Part shown: piece after piece, positions 24,290 to 36,763 of the stretch
How the letters are laid out: each line of letters opens with the position of its first letter
Position numbering within the stretch: position 1 is the first letter of the stretch
Origin: Nymphaea colorata
Lineage: Eukaryota > Streptophyta > Magnoliopsida > Nymphaeales > Nymphaeaceae
Direction of reading: 5' to 3'
NCBI RefSeq assembly: GCF_008831285.2
Contig: NC_045148.1
Span: 12,527,183-12,591,182 of the forward strand
Length of the DNA stretch: 64,000 nt
Made by a program: the position numbers and the translations under genes
Notes under the pieces: generated by a model
What the model was told of the DNA's origin: nothing
The model's database searches: none
The model's input: the letters and a program-made list of their open reading frames with translations, nothing else

Positions 24290-24792
24290 TGGCTGTCCCT
24301 CTTTCTTTCTCACACACACTGTCTTTATTGTATAAAACAAACAAGGAAAGGAACGTAAAATCCGAAATAGAAAAGGGGGCACCTCATCGAAGCAGACAAG
24401 CCCTCCTCTTCCTTCCTCCTCAACTCTCTCTCCAGATTTCTTAAGGACTACCCAATTCACCCCACTGTTTCTCTTCTTCTGGTACTTCCTTCTCTTCCCT
24501 TTCCGACACCTCGTTCGTTCTCTCTGATTTGCTCCTTTCTTCTTTCTCTATCTGGGCAACTCATCTCGCATCTTATATCCATTACTTTCAACCGCCAAAT
24601 TGGTTGTGGTCTCTTCAGGCTCTCTTTTTTTAAAAATTGCACGGTGAAGGAAAACCCTCATGTTGTATTTTCCTTCTTTCCCATCTCGCATCTGGGCTGA
24701 TTTCGGATCCAAACTGCGGAGAAAATCCTTGATTTTGGAGCTAGGGTTTTTGGATTCCAGATTACGGCCTTAGGGCTTCCGTGAGAAAGGGT
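24290..24792 (+). promoter_or_regulatory. Probable PAT1 5' untranslated region
   Basis: CT-rich sequence gives way near 24650 to the CTAGGGTTTTTGGATT type of leader common before plant start codons. It includes a telo-box-like CTAGGGTTT at 24741-24749. The ATG at 24793 opens the PAT1 frame. Confidence 0.45.
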
Positions 24793-24865
24793 ATGGAGGG
24801 ATCCGACGATGATGGTACCTCCTCTCAGGAAAACCCTAAGGAATTTCGCGATGCTGGTTTCTCAG
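24793..24865 (+). CDS. PAT1: PAT1 homologue, coding exon 1
   Basis: Encodes the first 24 residues (MEGSDDDGTSSQ, then ENPKEFRDAGFS) plus the first base of codon 25. The exon ends CTCAG with donor GTTGGT. In plant PAT1 proteins a short, poorly conserved leader of this length and acidity precedes the conserved FDAS block, and an intron sits at this position. The start was chosen as the first ATG after the leader-type sequence that is in frame with exon 2. PAT1 is an mRNA decapping activator that bridges the Lsm1-7 ring and the decapping machinery in cytoplasmic P-bodies. Recognition of this exon rests on its phase and position more than on its sequence. Confidence 0.72.
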
Positions 24866-27800
24866 GTTGGTTTTCTATTTGACCTCGGCTGCAGGTTAGC
24901 TTTTTCTGTTTTCTTGTGCTGTGTTTACTGTAGATCCAAGTGTTTCTTTTTCATGTGTTGTCAAAATTTTTGTTTGATTGTTGAGTTTCATAATCTCCAG
25001 TTTTATTTAATCACTTCGCTTTCATTAACCCATTGCAAGTTACATGCATTACTGCCAATACAAGCAGGGAAAGAGCATGGCATTGTTTGATTGATATGTG
25101 GGTCTTGGAAATTTTGGTCGGGATAATTAGCAGAAAACGTTACCTCCATCGTTCTGGTGGAACGGCAGTCCGTTTCGTTTGACTACCCTGACCAATCGTT
25201 CTAAGACGGTACTGGAGAGTTGATCACGTGTTCCTTCCATAAAACACCAACTGAAACCATGCGGCGTGCAATAGAAATGAACAATTCGGACATTTGAAGC
25301 ACATTTGATGTTTCCTGTGGATTCGTTTAGGATCTTCTTGCTCAGAATATAGTTTCCTAACCAAACGAACTCAATTCAATTTATTGTATGATTATATGAT
25401 GCTAGTATTAGTTTGTAACCTTAGCTAATTGGGACGGTGCTGGTCAGTCCACCAGATGGAGCTGTTTGTCAATCCTGCAGAATGTCGTAATATGAACTGT
25501 TTGAAGGAAACATAGTTATTGATAAAGAAAATTGTCTTTTTATCATCTTTAGCTTAGAACGGATTCATTCTTGGGTCTGTTTCCTCACAATTAATATGCA
25601 GTAGGTTCCTGTCTCTTGTCACAATTATTTTGCCTTGCTATTTGATGTCCAGTTTCTTGCATTCCATGCACCAAAATTTTAGATATTTGTTCTCACATTC
25701 TTTACATCTTTAAAGTTTAAACTTAGTTTCTGTAAAGATGAAACAACAACTGCACTTTGCGTTTAGTCTTTTCTTGGTTTCCTGCTTTTGTGATGGATGC
25801 AAATATGTTGTAAATTGAGACGGTTAATATGTCAAAGGTAGGATTTACGTCTAGTAATGCTATCTCGTCCTAACTTTAGTTTTATAGTAGGGGGAGATTA
25901 GTTTGTTGTTTGCTCATAAATTTGAGGTGCATATTGTTGTTGTTCCTGTTTAGTTTGACATAAATGCCAACAGTGACAAAACTGGAAATGGGTTGTGGTC
26001 AGTCATTGCGTATTAATCATTGTCATTCTCCTTGTACATGATCTGTTTTATTAAAGGTTCTCAAGCTCGTTTGCTATACTTTCTGTGTAAATTAATTGTG
26101 GTTCTTTGCTTGCATGTGCACATACGTCTTCACCTCTGTGTTTATGATTTGGATTAGTCTCATCTAAAGTAATAGCTCGAGGTCATATGGTTGCTTTTCT
26201 GCTTTCTAATGCTTATCCACATGCTTCATACATTAATATTTTGAATACCTGATCAGCTTTTTTGCATATACCAAGCATGAGATTTTATTATAACACTTAA
26301 GCTCATTACTTGTCCGCATGCTTCATACATATATTAACAATTAGTGCCTGAGGTGCTTGAGCTTATTATCTCAGTCTGTATTCTTGTTTATGCTTCAGAG
26401 CTTAGGTTGTCCTGATGTTTACATCTTTCAACAAATTATGTTGTTGAAATGTGCTACCCCAAGCCCTCTAGGATAGTGGTCACCGATGCTGTTTGTTACT
26501 ATGTGATCGGCCACCTCAAAACACCCAGGCCGTCTTGGACACTCAATAGACTAGTTTTTTTCCCACCTTTTCCTTCTTCTGTTGCTATCTAAGATATAAT
26601 TTTTCTTTTCTTCTTCTTCTCGTTCTGTGATATGAACTAGTTTCTTGTTTTTCCGTCATCCTGATATTTCCTTTTTATCATTATTTTCTAATGCTGCTTG
26701 TAATTGATATTAGAAACATATCTATTTATGTATTTTGTGGGAATTAGAAGCATATACATTTATGTATTTTGTGTATTTATTAGTTATTATAGTTAACATT
26801 GCAGTTCATATGTATTATACTTTGAATAATTGAAAGAACTTGTATTTGCTTTGCGTATATATATGTGTGTGTGTGTGTATGTATGTATAGATATGAGCTT
26901 TCTGGTAGTTTTCTTTGAGATTTTAATAGAAGTTTGTTTTATGACCAGTAAGGTTAATTGTGTTGAGGACGAACAAGGTTGATTATGTTGAGGAGCTATT
27001 TTCCTGGTTTCTTTCTTTAGAAAAATCAAATGAATTATTTTGTTAGTGCTTTAGTTTAGTCTTTTAGTTCTTAGAAACACGAATTAGAGATTTAATAGTT
27101 GATATTTAAGAAAATTGAAAGATTTTGCATGCTCTAAAGCAGTGGTGTTATATCATCAACTTGTTTTCTTTCTGCGTATAACCTTTAAATTAATTGTTCA
27201 ACTTTATTAGATCTGCTCTTTCAATCTTTTATTATGTCCACTATGATATTATGAGATGTTTAAGTGAGTCTGATCATGCATTTTAAGTGTTTGATTATTC
27301 TAAGTTGAAAATCATTGTTTTTTCATTGAGAAATGCTTCAGTGTTCTTGCTACTGTTACAAATTTATATTTTCTTTTATTGGTACTCTTTGGGCTTGGTT
27401 CATGCGCCTAGACCTCCCCAGGCTGTAGGCTCAAGTCACTCTCTATGCTCCACTGACAACATAGGCAACAAACTGTTAGGCTGCTTTCTATCTGGTTCAA
27501 GATTTTTTAATTTTTGATGTCATCTTTTTACTTTTTGTTGGATAAGTTCTTAACAACTAAACAGACTTTCTTTTGAGAGAGTTGAGATTTATTTTCATTG
27601 TTATTGATTCATTTTTTAGAGAAAAAAAATGTCACCATGTTGACCACACAAGCATAATGGTGTGTCCATTGGTTTTTCTCCATAGGCAAGGTGACAAGTA
27701 TATGTATTTATGATATTTCTAAAGCAGAGGATGCAGCTTCCTGCATTGTCCTGTCTCTTACGTAGATACACGAGCCTTGTCTATGTTGGCTAGCAGTTCA

Positions 27801-28158
27801 AGGATGTCCAAATCAAAGTAATGTGGCTGCTATTGAAGTCAAATGTATTGATGGAGCAGGATTTCATTTAGCATGCAGACACTTTTTTTTTTTTTTTTCT
27901 AAAAAAATTCTAGTAATAGATATTTGTCAATGAAATGTTATGCTGTCATGTTCATTATTTTAGATTGTATTGGTACTCATAATATAGTAGTATACCCGTA
28001 AGGTCTTAATGTAGGTTCATATGCCAGCTTATGCTTCATTTCCTTTGAAGAGAAAATCCTGCATGTACGGTCTTTCCTTGGCAAAAGGAGATCCCCCAAA
28101 AACCCCCGAAACTCTTTTTTTGACTTTATTTAACACAAGAAATGTTCCAATCTTGCAG
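24866..28158 (+). other. PAT1 intron 1 (3293 bp)
   Basis: AT-rich and free of recognisable transposons. A (TG)n/(TATG)n run lies at about 26860-26890 and poly-T at about 27880-27898. Polypyrimidine tract and TTGCAG acceptor at the end. Confidence 0.7.
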
Positions 28159-28310
28159 GCAACACGCGGTTTGATGCTTCCCAATATGCATTTTTTGGGA
28201 AAAATGTTGCTGAAGAAGTTGAATTGGGTGGTTTGGATGATGCTGATGATTTACTTGTCGGATTTGATGATGAGGAATATCGATTTTCTTCAATTGGAGA
28301 GAGAGAGGAG
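28159..28310 (+). CDS. PAT1: PAT1 homologue, coding exon 2
   Basis: After the acceptor TCTTGCAG, the bases GC complete a Gly codon begun in exon 1. The protein then reads NTRFDASQYAFFGKNVAEE, VELGGLDDADDLLVGFDDEE and YRFSSIGEREE. FDASQYAFFG followed by EEVELGGL and an acidic stretch is the hallmark N-terminal block of plant PAT1 homologues. In yeast Pat1 the N-terminal segment contacts the helicase Dhh1, so a similar role is likely but inferred. The donor GAG/GTGGGA is weak. Read-through adds VGFANFEQSKLLNP and then a stop at 28353, giving an 89-residue product. Phase 0 at the 3' border matches exon 3. Confidence 0.88.
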
Positions 28311-30178
28311 GTGGGATTTGCTAATTTTGAACAGAGCAAATTGCTAAATCCATGATTATTTTGCTTCGCTGAATTCCCATTAGAGTACTTAAATTAGTAT
28401 TTGGCGTACTAATCCAGTTGGTTTGCTCTTTCGGTATAAAGCTTGTTAACTTTGTTGATTTGCTGCAGCTATTGTTTATACCATTAATTTCCTTCTCTTA
28501 TTGGTCTTGTGGGCCTCATCCTTGTTATTGTGATTGGAATTATTTACATCATCACAGCCATATTCATTCCCCTTATTTCCTTTACATTGTCTTCTTAGCA
28601 GATAGGTTGAAGGAAAATGTGATATTTCTGTCTTTAACCAGTTGTTTGAACATCTTACAAGGAGGCGTGATTTTTCCTGTATTGGAATTCCATCATGGCC
28701 CTGATCATAAGGCCAATCTTGAACTCGGGTCTTTCACAAGCTTCATCGATCCAAGGACATTGTATACAATGTTTTGGAACCCAGTGACATGGGACTCCCC
28801 TCATCCGGTGACTCTGCGGCTTAACTTGGTGACTTCTCTTTTAGATTTTCTAACTAATGTTTCTGAAGGAAAAAAAATATATAACTTGCCATTTAAACAT
28901 AAAAGGTTGCACAATGACCTGATTACTTGCATGATTCAGAAATGGGTGAATTTAAGATCAAGTGAAACCATGATTCAGTTATATCTACTCATGTAATAAG
29001 AAAAAACTGCACAATTAAGCTACTCTATAATTGAAGCTTTGATTAACTTAAATGTACTGGATCCAATTTTCGTCCCAGCTTTGATGCACTCTATTATACT
29101 GGAACTGATCTGTCGTGAACCTAATTTTGAAGCATGCAGTTAAAAATGAAAAAATGGCATAAATTATTGAAAATAAGAATAGGTGATGTTTATCGAAATT
29201 GACCTCAATCATATTGTATGAATTAATTACCCGCAAATGGATTTATTCAGATGACCAATTCAAGAGTTCCATGGTCATTTATTAAATATTTTAAAATATC
29301 GTACAAATTGTTTATTTCTAATTATTTTTATATATTTTCATCCATTTTATGAAAAAAATCTTAAAGTATTTTTCTAGTCGATAGAATGAGTCTCTATACT
29401 TGGTTGACTTGGTAGTGTTTGAGTGGAGCTAGTTGACTTAGCAAATTCTTAAGCACCGTTCATCTTATGGTTACTTTTATGTTTTTCCTCCTTGGCCTTT
29501 GTGGGTTTCTTTTGGGGCACGCATTTTTTGTAGTCAAACTTTTTTTTTTTTTGCCTTCTTTGGTTGTAGCTGCATCCATGGGCCTGAGGTCTTGAATGAT
29601 GACATCCACTTAGAATTACTGGATTTGTGTGTTGTGTAACATGAGATGTTAATATACCAAAGTAGCTTTTGCTACCTCCAGGCGAATACAATTATAGTCA
29701 TGATTTAGTATGCAAGTTTTTGTGCTGCAACCTGTTGTCCCTTTTTAACACGGTTCCTTTGAAATTGGAGATTTTAAAATTGTGTGCATAATAACTGGTT
29801 TCAGATGCAATGTTGCCAGTGTATTCATCTTTGTCGATTCAACTATGATCGGATGGTGCTCATGAAAAGTTTTTTTTTTTCTTAGTGATGTTTTAGGAGT
29901 AGAAAATAACATGTTCTCTAACCAATATATATGCCGACACCTATATGTTTTCCAGTTAGAAATCATACTGAAGAAAGATGTTTTCCTTGGCATTTCTTGC
30001 AGCTTCATTTATAGAGAACATATTGACTGTAAAGTGTAATGACATCTAAGTTTCTGTCATGCATACCTTAGTCATGTATATTTCTTCTATCCTCTTGTTC
30101 GATTCTCTACATTTACTTTCCAATTGTTAGTTTCAGCATGTACTGCACACATAGATGCTGTATACTGCTAATAGTTTG

Positions 30179-30215
<37 letters not shown>

Positions 30216-30437
30216 TCTGTTTGTGACTGAGCAAATGTGAGGGCTATGTTGTCTGATTACAAGCTGTCCAATTATCTTGATTGATGATATATAAGGTACC
30301 ACATGTAAATTTAGTTTTCCAAAGTGAGCAACAAGGTGGACTTTGATCTTACAAAAACAAGACTTTACATGTGACACTTTGTAAACCATAGTTAGACAGT
30401 TTATAGATCAGTTTACATAATTCTTATATTTTCTCAA

Positions 30438-30439
<2 letters not shown>

Positions 30440-30490
<51 letters not shown>
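30440..30490. repeat. (TA)n microsatellite in intron 2
   Basis: About 25 uninterrupted TA units. Confidence 0.95.
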
Positions 30491-30495
<5 letters not shown>

Positions 30496-31082
30496 GTACA
30501 AATATGCAACACGACATTTAGTCTACCGTGGCGAAAGTTCTGATTTATTTGTTTTCAAGGTTGATGGAATCATTCGGATGCAAATTTTCTCTGGCATATC
30601 CTTTTCTGAATTAAGCAAAATTTCAATGTCAAGATTTGTTTGGCAAAATATGGAAGTGCGTTTTGCATTTCCTGTTACACGGTCTGTTAATATATTATCT
30701 GAGTTGTTTGAGCACGTGAATGGTCAACCCTCAAATGGTTTGCAAGTGGTTGCCTTGGAATTTTACTGCAAATAGACCTTCAATTTATTGGTTTTTTTAG
30801 GCCATATCTCTTATGTAATGAATATCCTTATAAATTTCTTGAGATTTCATATTTTCAATTCCTAATATATTTTATAAAAAATGATTTGTGTAAAGAAAAT
30901 CCAAGGAAACTTCAGGAAGAAAGAGGAAGTATGTCGTACTTTGTGTAAGTAGATCATTGGGATCTTTTTATTTCACTGTTACTCTCAAAAGGGTGGGAGG
31001 CTTCAAGAGATGTAAAAGTGTTTCATGTTTCCTGCCACTATCAGTGTCTGTCTTTGAATATGATATTGTCAAAGATTATTTG

Positions 31083-31520
31083 TAGGGGTGTTCACAAGCT
31101 CAGTTCTAGCTTAGCTGCAGGGGCTCGGAGTTTGCAAACCCCAAGCTTGAACTCAGCGTGAGCTTAACGAGCTCGAACTCAGCCTGGTTAAGCTGAAGCT
31201 GAGATTGGCTCGAGCTTAGCCGAATCAACTTATTAAAATTTAATTTTCATTAAAGGTATACACATGAACTTGAACTCTAGACCTGTCCTTCAATAGTCAC
31301 AGGGAAAACCGCCGTACCAACTTCCTTTATGACAAAGATGTGAAACTTTTTTTTACTTATTCACTTACCATGAGCTTTAACGAGCGAAGCTTATGCAGCT
31401 CGAGCTCCACTTGTTTATTTAAGCGAGTTGATGTCTTGACTGAATTTGACTCATTTAATAGACGAGTCAATCTTAGCTGAGTAAGTTGAAGTCGAGCTTG
31501 AGTTGGCTTGACTTGTTGAA
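31083..31520. repeat. GAGCTCGAGC-type dispersed repeat
   Basis: Starts TAGGGGTGTTCACAAGCTC and is dense in AGCTCGAGCTC/GAGCTTAGC words at both ends, a style common to a non-autonomous repeat class found in many plant genomes. Termini and target duplication could not be fixed. Confidence 0.4.
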
Positions 31521-32705
31521 TATCCTTAATTATTTCCCTTCTCCTTACTGAGAGGGGCTATCTAAAAGAGAGTTCCAAGCCTTTAATTGCTTTGGAAGAA
31601 AATAATTGGAGTTTGTCTCGCTTGATATGGTTTGTGCATATGAGATACAATATAATTGAACACCTGAGGTAATCTGAATGTGTCATTGTGTTCAATTTGT
31701 CAGACCAACTGATATTTCTAGAGCAGATATTTGACATCCTTTTATTGAGCGTGCATGTTTTCTGTTTGTGACAGATTTATGCGTAGTAGCAGATTTTGAT
31801 TACTTGAAGATTTGTGTCAAAATTGTCACACCCCAACCTTTTAACCCTCAATTAATTTTTTTTCTTCTTAAACATAAAGCATTGAAGAGCGACGACACAA
31901 CAATTCAAAAAGGAGGAAGCTATGCCATTCGAAACAATGGGACAAACTTTCATTTATATAACAATTTCAGTTCATACAAAATCACATCTGTAGATGACAA
32001 AAATGCCCCAAACCATATAATTGATGCCTAACAAAACAAGACATCAATAAAATCAAAATAAGACGCGCGAGTACTACAAAAGACTCAAAACCTTCCCAGT
32101 AGGATGTGAGTGAAGCCATCTGATCAACCTGCTGTCTCGGGTCTGCCAAAACCTGAAAAAGGAAGCAACTGAAGGCTTAGCCTTTGCAGTATGACAACAA
32201 GCCAGGAAAATCCCTAACCCTCCTAGGCAGGGCTCAAATATGAGGTAATCACAATTATAAAAGCAAATTATCATCATGTCGTGATAGGGCATAGTCACAT
32301 GACTTGACAAGAAGACCTCTCACATAGACCACGGGATGTAAAGGCCACTCAATGACCACGATAATACAATTCCAATTCACATGCAAGACATGCATAAACA
32401 TATCATTCTCATTCAATTCATTCACATGCACATCATTCATATACCTTTCATTCATATTCTTTTCATTTTCATTAGCTTCAATGAATCGACAGTTTCTGTG
32501 ACTGCAAACACAGGCACGTGCACACCGCGGGCTGCCTATAGCCGGGAGACAACCCTCGTGGTGGTCCATAACAGTATGGATTCATTCCCGCTGCAGCAGT
32601 AGAGCACTCGTCCATGGATGTGTGAATTCCAATGAGAGATACTCAGCTTTCCCTAGGACACCCAGGTTGAGAAGGCGGAAGCTCAACGCTCCAAATACAT
32701 CACAC

Positions 32706-33429
32706 CAATGTTATCCGTATCGTATGATACAAATGTGTATCGTACGATACGTATCATATAGGTCAAGAAAACCTATACGATACGTGTTTGAAACACAATA
32801 CGCGTCCGTATCGTACGTGTATCGCCCGTATCGTGCGATACGGGGGCCGTATTTTCTTTATTTTTTAAAAGTTTAAACACTCCTCCCCCTCTCTCTTCTT
32901 GTATTTAAAGACTCCAATAGATGTAGGAGGGAGAGATTTTTCCCATTTTCATTAAAAATAACCAAGGATTCATCAATTTGGGAGATATTATCGTTGAATC
33001 AGGAAAGATGATAACTATATGTTTTGAACTTATAAAATTGTGATGTAATCTAAGTCCTAAAACTCCGAGTCCTAAGACTCTAAGTCCTAAGATTCTATAA
33101 AATTTTCAAGTTTAAAATCGTGATGGATGCTTATATGTTATTCTTGAAGATTTGATTTCTTATTTTTGAATGTGTTGTTGATACACATGAATGTTCCTTA
33201 TGTATGATGATCTTTTTTATATTTGAATACATTTTTCTTAATTTCTGATTTTTTGTTCATTTTTTTCAGATTTTTTTTCAGTTTTTTCTCTATTTTTATG
33301 ATTTTTAAATATTTTTTAAAATTTAAAAATTAATTTTACGATACGCTACACTACATTTGCTATACGTTACGATACGGTGTATAGGTCGGACCAACCGATA
33401 CGCGATACGCTATGCCTTTTATAACATTG
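32706..33429. mobile_element. 724-bp non-autonomous hAT-type element, copy 1
   Basis: Terminal inverted repeats CAATGTTAT are flanked by a perfect 8-bp duplication CATCACAC (32698-32705 and 33430-33437). The homologous LTR at about 48397-48415 reads CACATCACACAACAGTACC without the insert, an empty site. Both ends are packed with CGTATCG/CGATACG words, many as palindromes such as GTATCGTACGATAC. The middle is AT-rich with three imperfect 14-15-bp repeats of AAGTCCTAAGACTCT (about 33050-33095). No coding capacity. An 8-bp duplication is typical of the hAT superfamily. Confidence 0.9.
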
Positions 33430-34278
33430 CATCACACAATAGTACCTTGAGGCCTTGCACCGCCTGCACTCCGAACATGCAAGACCAGTGGCGAAGGCGG
33501 GACAACTCCCAAACACATTGCCACAACCCACTGGCCTCTCATCTCTTATTCTTTCATTTTTATCATTATAATTGCACATTTACAAAATGATTGGCTAGCT
33601 CATGTGTTTGGTTCACTTCACGAGTGCACCCACACCTCCAATTGCCTCCACACGAGAGCTATACATAACATTAACAGTCTTAGCTAGCCGTCATAACAAT
33701 ATTGGTACATTTACCCTCCAATCTCATTCATTTACATTATTGCCCACGACAATACATGTGCAACAAATTATAACATTCACATTCATAAAAATTCACATCT
33801 TATCAAACACATCAATCATATTTTTCAAAACTTAGCAAAATCCCAGAAAGTAGTTTCGATCTGTGATTGGCTCGTAGCTGTCGTAGGCAGTTATCATTCT
33901 AGGATGCTTCCTAATGCACAATTGGGGTCGAGGAGACACTCGACTCGATACCCCACCTCAATGACGCGTATCGTAAGCCGTATCGGTTGGGCTTTAAGAT
34001 ATGCCGTATCGTAACGTATCGTATTTTTTTTAAAAAATAATAATAAATCAAAAAAATTTAAAAAAAATCGAAAAATTCATAAAAAATAAAAAATAATTAA
34101 AAATAATAAATTCTTCATAGAAAACACGTTTTAGATAATGATAGACTTATTATTGCTAAATGCTATAAACTTACGCGTTCACGGTTCATCATTCATACTT
34201 CATAAACATCAAAATTCATAACAATATCATTCAATTTCAATCAACAAAGCATAAGCCATAAAGTGATAAAACATTCAA

Positions 34279-34863
34279 GTGTTCAACAATCATAGATTCA
34301 TAACTCTTAAGTCGTTCGATACATATAATGATTTATCGTTCATAATCTTCATAATCTTCATCTTCATCGTCAAGAATTGGAAGATCTTCACCAACATATT
34401 CAACACCAACAGTAGCGCTAGCAGACTCTCCTTCATCAACAAAGCCTTTTGTTGCTTCAGCTTGAAGGTTAAAACATTCAAGATCTTCATCATCAAATAT
34501 TGTAGCTGGTTCTTCCTCAATCCATGGTTCCAGATCGTCAAAGTTTTCTAAGCTGATAGGATCGAACTGAGATGTGTGCTTCCTTGCTGTTGTTTTTTGT
34601 AATTCTCTACTTTACATAAGAGAAAACTTTGTGCAGGTCGTATCAATTTAACTCATTTTGTAAACTTTCTCATCAAACTCAATACATATGCATGATTATA
34701 AATAAATTTTGTTACCTCTTGACATTGGTCAATGGTTAATTTCATATTATGCATCTCATTAAGATCTTGAAGCATAAGATTAACACAATGAGTGGCACAT
34801 GGACTCCAATACTTTTGAAATAACAAATCTCCTGCAGCTCTATAATTTGCAGCATTATCTTAA
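34279..34863 (-). pseudogene. hAT transposase, rest of DUF659 and C-terminal tail
   Basis: On the minus strand NAANYRAAGDLLFQKYWSPC and ATHCVNLMLQDLNEM continue DUF659 beyond the copia insertion. After a break, FDPISLENFDDLEPWIEEEP and DDEDEDYEDYE follow, the acidic tail found after the hAT dimerisation domain in plant elements. The catalytic core and most of the dimerisation domain between them are deleted, so no active enzyme is possible from this copy. Confidence 0.7.
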
Positions 34864-34869
34864 TAAACT

Positions 34870-35114
34870 TGTAGAAACACGAACAAGGAGAGGAAGAAAA
34901 CAACGATCACGATGTAACGTGGAAAAACCCTTCAACTAGAGCGAAAAAAAACCACGGATGAGGAGGAGCCGGTGCCCACTAGCCGCCCGACTCTCTCTCT
35001 CTAAGATTTCATTAACTCATGAGGATTAGGGTTACATGACTTAAGTAGTGCCCAAAACGGGCTACAAGGCGGGTCGGGTATGGATCCAGACCCGAAACAT
35101 ACGATCTACCAACA
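34870..35114 (-). repeat. 3' LTR of copia in hAT
   Basis: Starts TGTAGAAACACGAACAAGG on the + strand and ends CTACCAACA. The polypurine tract CCCAAGTTGAGGGGGAG (minus strand) adjoins at 35115-35131. The RNase H frame runs nine bases into the LTR. Confidence 0.93.
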
Positions 35115-36523
35115 CTCCCCCTCAACTTGGGCATACATATCAAACATGCCCAACTTGGATACATTCCTCTCAAATGAAGCTGAAGGAAGAGCTTTCGTCT
35201 GAACATCAGCAGTTTGGTCTTCAGACTTCATGTAAGGTAAGATCAACTCTTTCGCATCAATTCTTTCCCGAATGAAGTGACGATCAATTTCAACATGTTT
35301 TGTTCTGTCATGAAGAACAGGATTGTTGGCCAAGTTGATTGCAGACTTGTTATCACAGTACATCTTCATAGGTCCTTCAATCTCTATTCCAATGTCAGTC
35401 AACAATATCTTCAACCATAGTAATTCTGACACTCCCATAGCAACTGCCCTATATTCTGCCTCTGCACTAGATCTAGAGCAAACATCCTGTCTCTTGCTCC
35501 TCCATACAACAAGGTTTCCTCCCAAGTAGACACAGTACCCTGTAGTAGATCGTCTGGTATCACCACAACCTGCCCAATCCGCATCAGAATAACCCTCAAT
35601 TTTCACAGTCTCTTGTTTCACATACAGGAGTTCCTTGCCAGGATTTTTCTTCAGGTAGCATAGCACTCTGTCCACAGCCTTCAGATGTGCATCGGTTGGT
35701 GCATGCATGAATTGGCTCAAAACATTCACCGCAAAGGTGATATCAGGTCTTGTGAGAGTAAGATAAATCAACTTCCCAACCATTGATATCTTCCCTTGTC
35801 TTCTTCACAGAGAGGCTCTCCATCTCTAAGGCTCAACTTGTGCCCAGTGTCAAATGGGGTAGGAGTAGGTCTACATCCCAATTTACCAGTTTCTTCCAAC
35901 AGATCTAATGTGTATTTCCTTTGGTTTAGTACAAGACCAGTACTAGACCTAGCAACCTCCATACCAAGAAAATACCTTAGCTTGCCAAGATCTTTGAGAT
36001 CGAATTCTGTAGCCAGTAACCCTTTTAGCTTGATAATCTCCTCCTCATCATCTCCTGTGACAATCATGTCATCTACGTAGACCAGCAGGAGAGTGTGATC
36101 TCCATTTCCTTGTTTGTATCCATCACGTATCATCACTCTTCTCCGTCGTTCGAACCACGCTCTGGGCGATTGCTTAAGGCCATATAAGGCCTTTTTCAGC
36201 TTACAACATTTTCCTGGTTCTTCATATCTTGGAGGCATATGCATATATACTTATTCTTCGAGGTCACCATTGAGTAATGCATTTTTAACATCCAGTTGAT
36301 ACATCTTCCACTCCTTCATCACAACTAGGGATATAAACACCCTCACTGTCTTCATTTTCGCAACAGGAGCAAAGGTTTCCAAGTAATCAATTTCATATTT
36401 CTGGCTAAATCCCTTGGCCACAAGTCGAGCTTTATATCTTTCAACACTCCCATCTGGTTTGTACTTGATGGTATACACCCATTTGGATCCAACTAAGTGA
36501 GCGGCTTCAGGAATCTTCACCAC
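35106..36523 (-). pseudogene. copia RT-RNase H (broken into three frames)
   Basis: 36251-36523 has GSKWVYTIKYKPDGSVERYK and QLDVKNALLNGDLEE and ends at a stop. 35768-36244 has ALYGLKQSPRAWF, LLVYVDDMIVTG and DLKDLGKLRYFLG. 35106-35783 has YSDADWAGCGDTRRSTTGY, CSRSSAEAEYRAVAMG and CDNKSAINLANNPVLHD. At least one stop and one frameshift separate them. Confidence 0.87.
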
Positions 36524-36763
36524 TTCTCATGTCATATTTCTTCTCAGGGCATCTATTTCTTCTTTCATTGCATCAGCCCACTCGGAGTCACTTTGAGCTT
36601 CAGCAACAGTCCTGGGGATCACAGCCAAAGAAAAAGTAGAAACAAAACACTTGTAATCTTTTTCAAGTCTGGAATAAGAAACAAAATTACCAATGGGGTG
36701 TTGAGTACATGACCTGACACCCTTTCTCAGGGTAATGGGAAGATCTTCATTCTTCTTTTCAAC

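Larger units (their letters stand above)
28311..31818 (+). other. PAT1 intron 2, left part
   Basis: AT-rich intron sequence before the solo LTR. It contains (CT)n/(GT)n at 30178-30216, (TA)n at 30440-30490 and a GAGCTCGAGC-rich dispersed repeat at about 31083-31520. Open frames at 28418 and 30437 show no recognisable family. Confidence 0.55.

Noticed and set aside
28418-28996. 192-residue open frame in intron 2
   Set aside because: No family motifs; composition is that of AT-rich intron translated by chance (runs of Phe, Leu, His); lies directly after a PAT1 exon.
30437-30775. 112-residue frame beginning with an Ile-Tyr run
   Set aside because: The start is a (TA)n microsatellite and the rest shows no recognisable domain; considered as a Mutator transposase N-terminus but nothing convincing.
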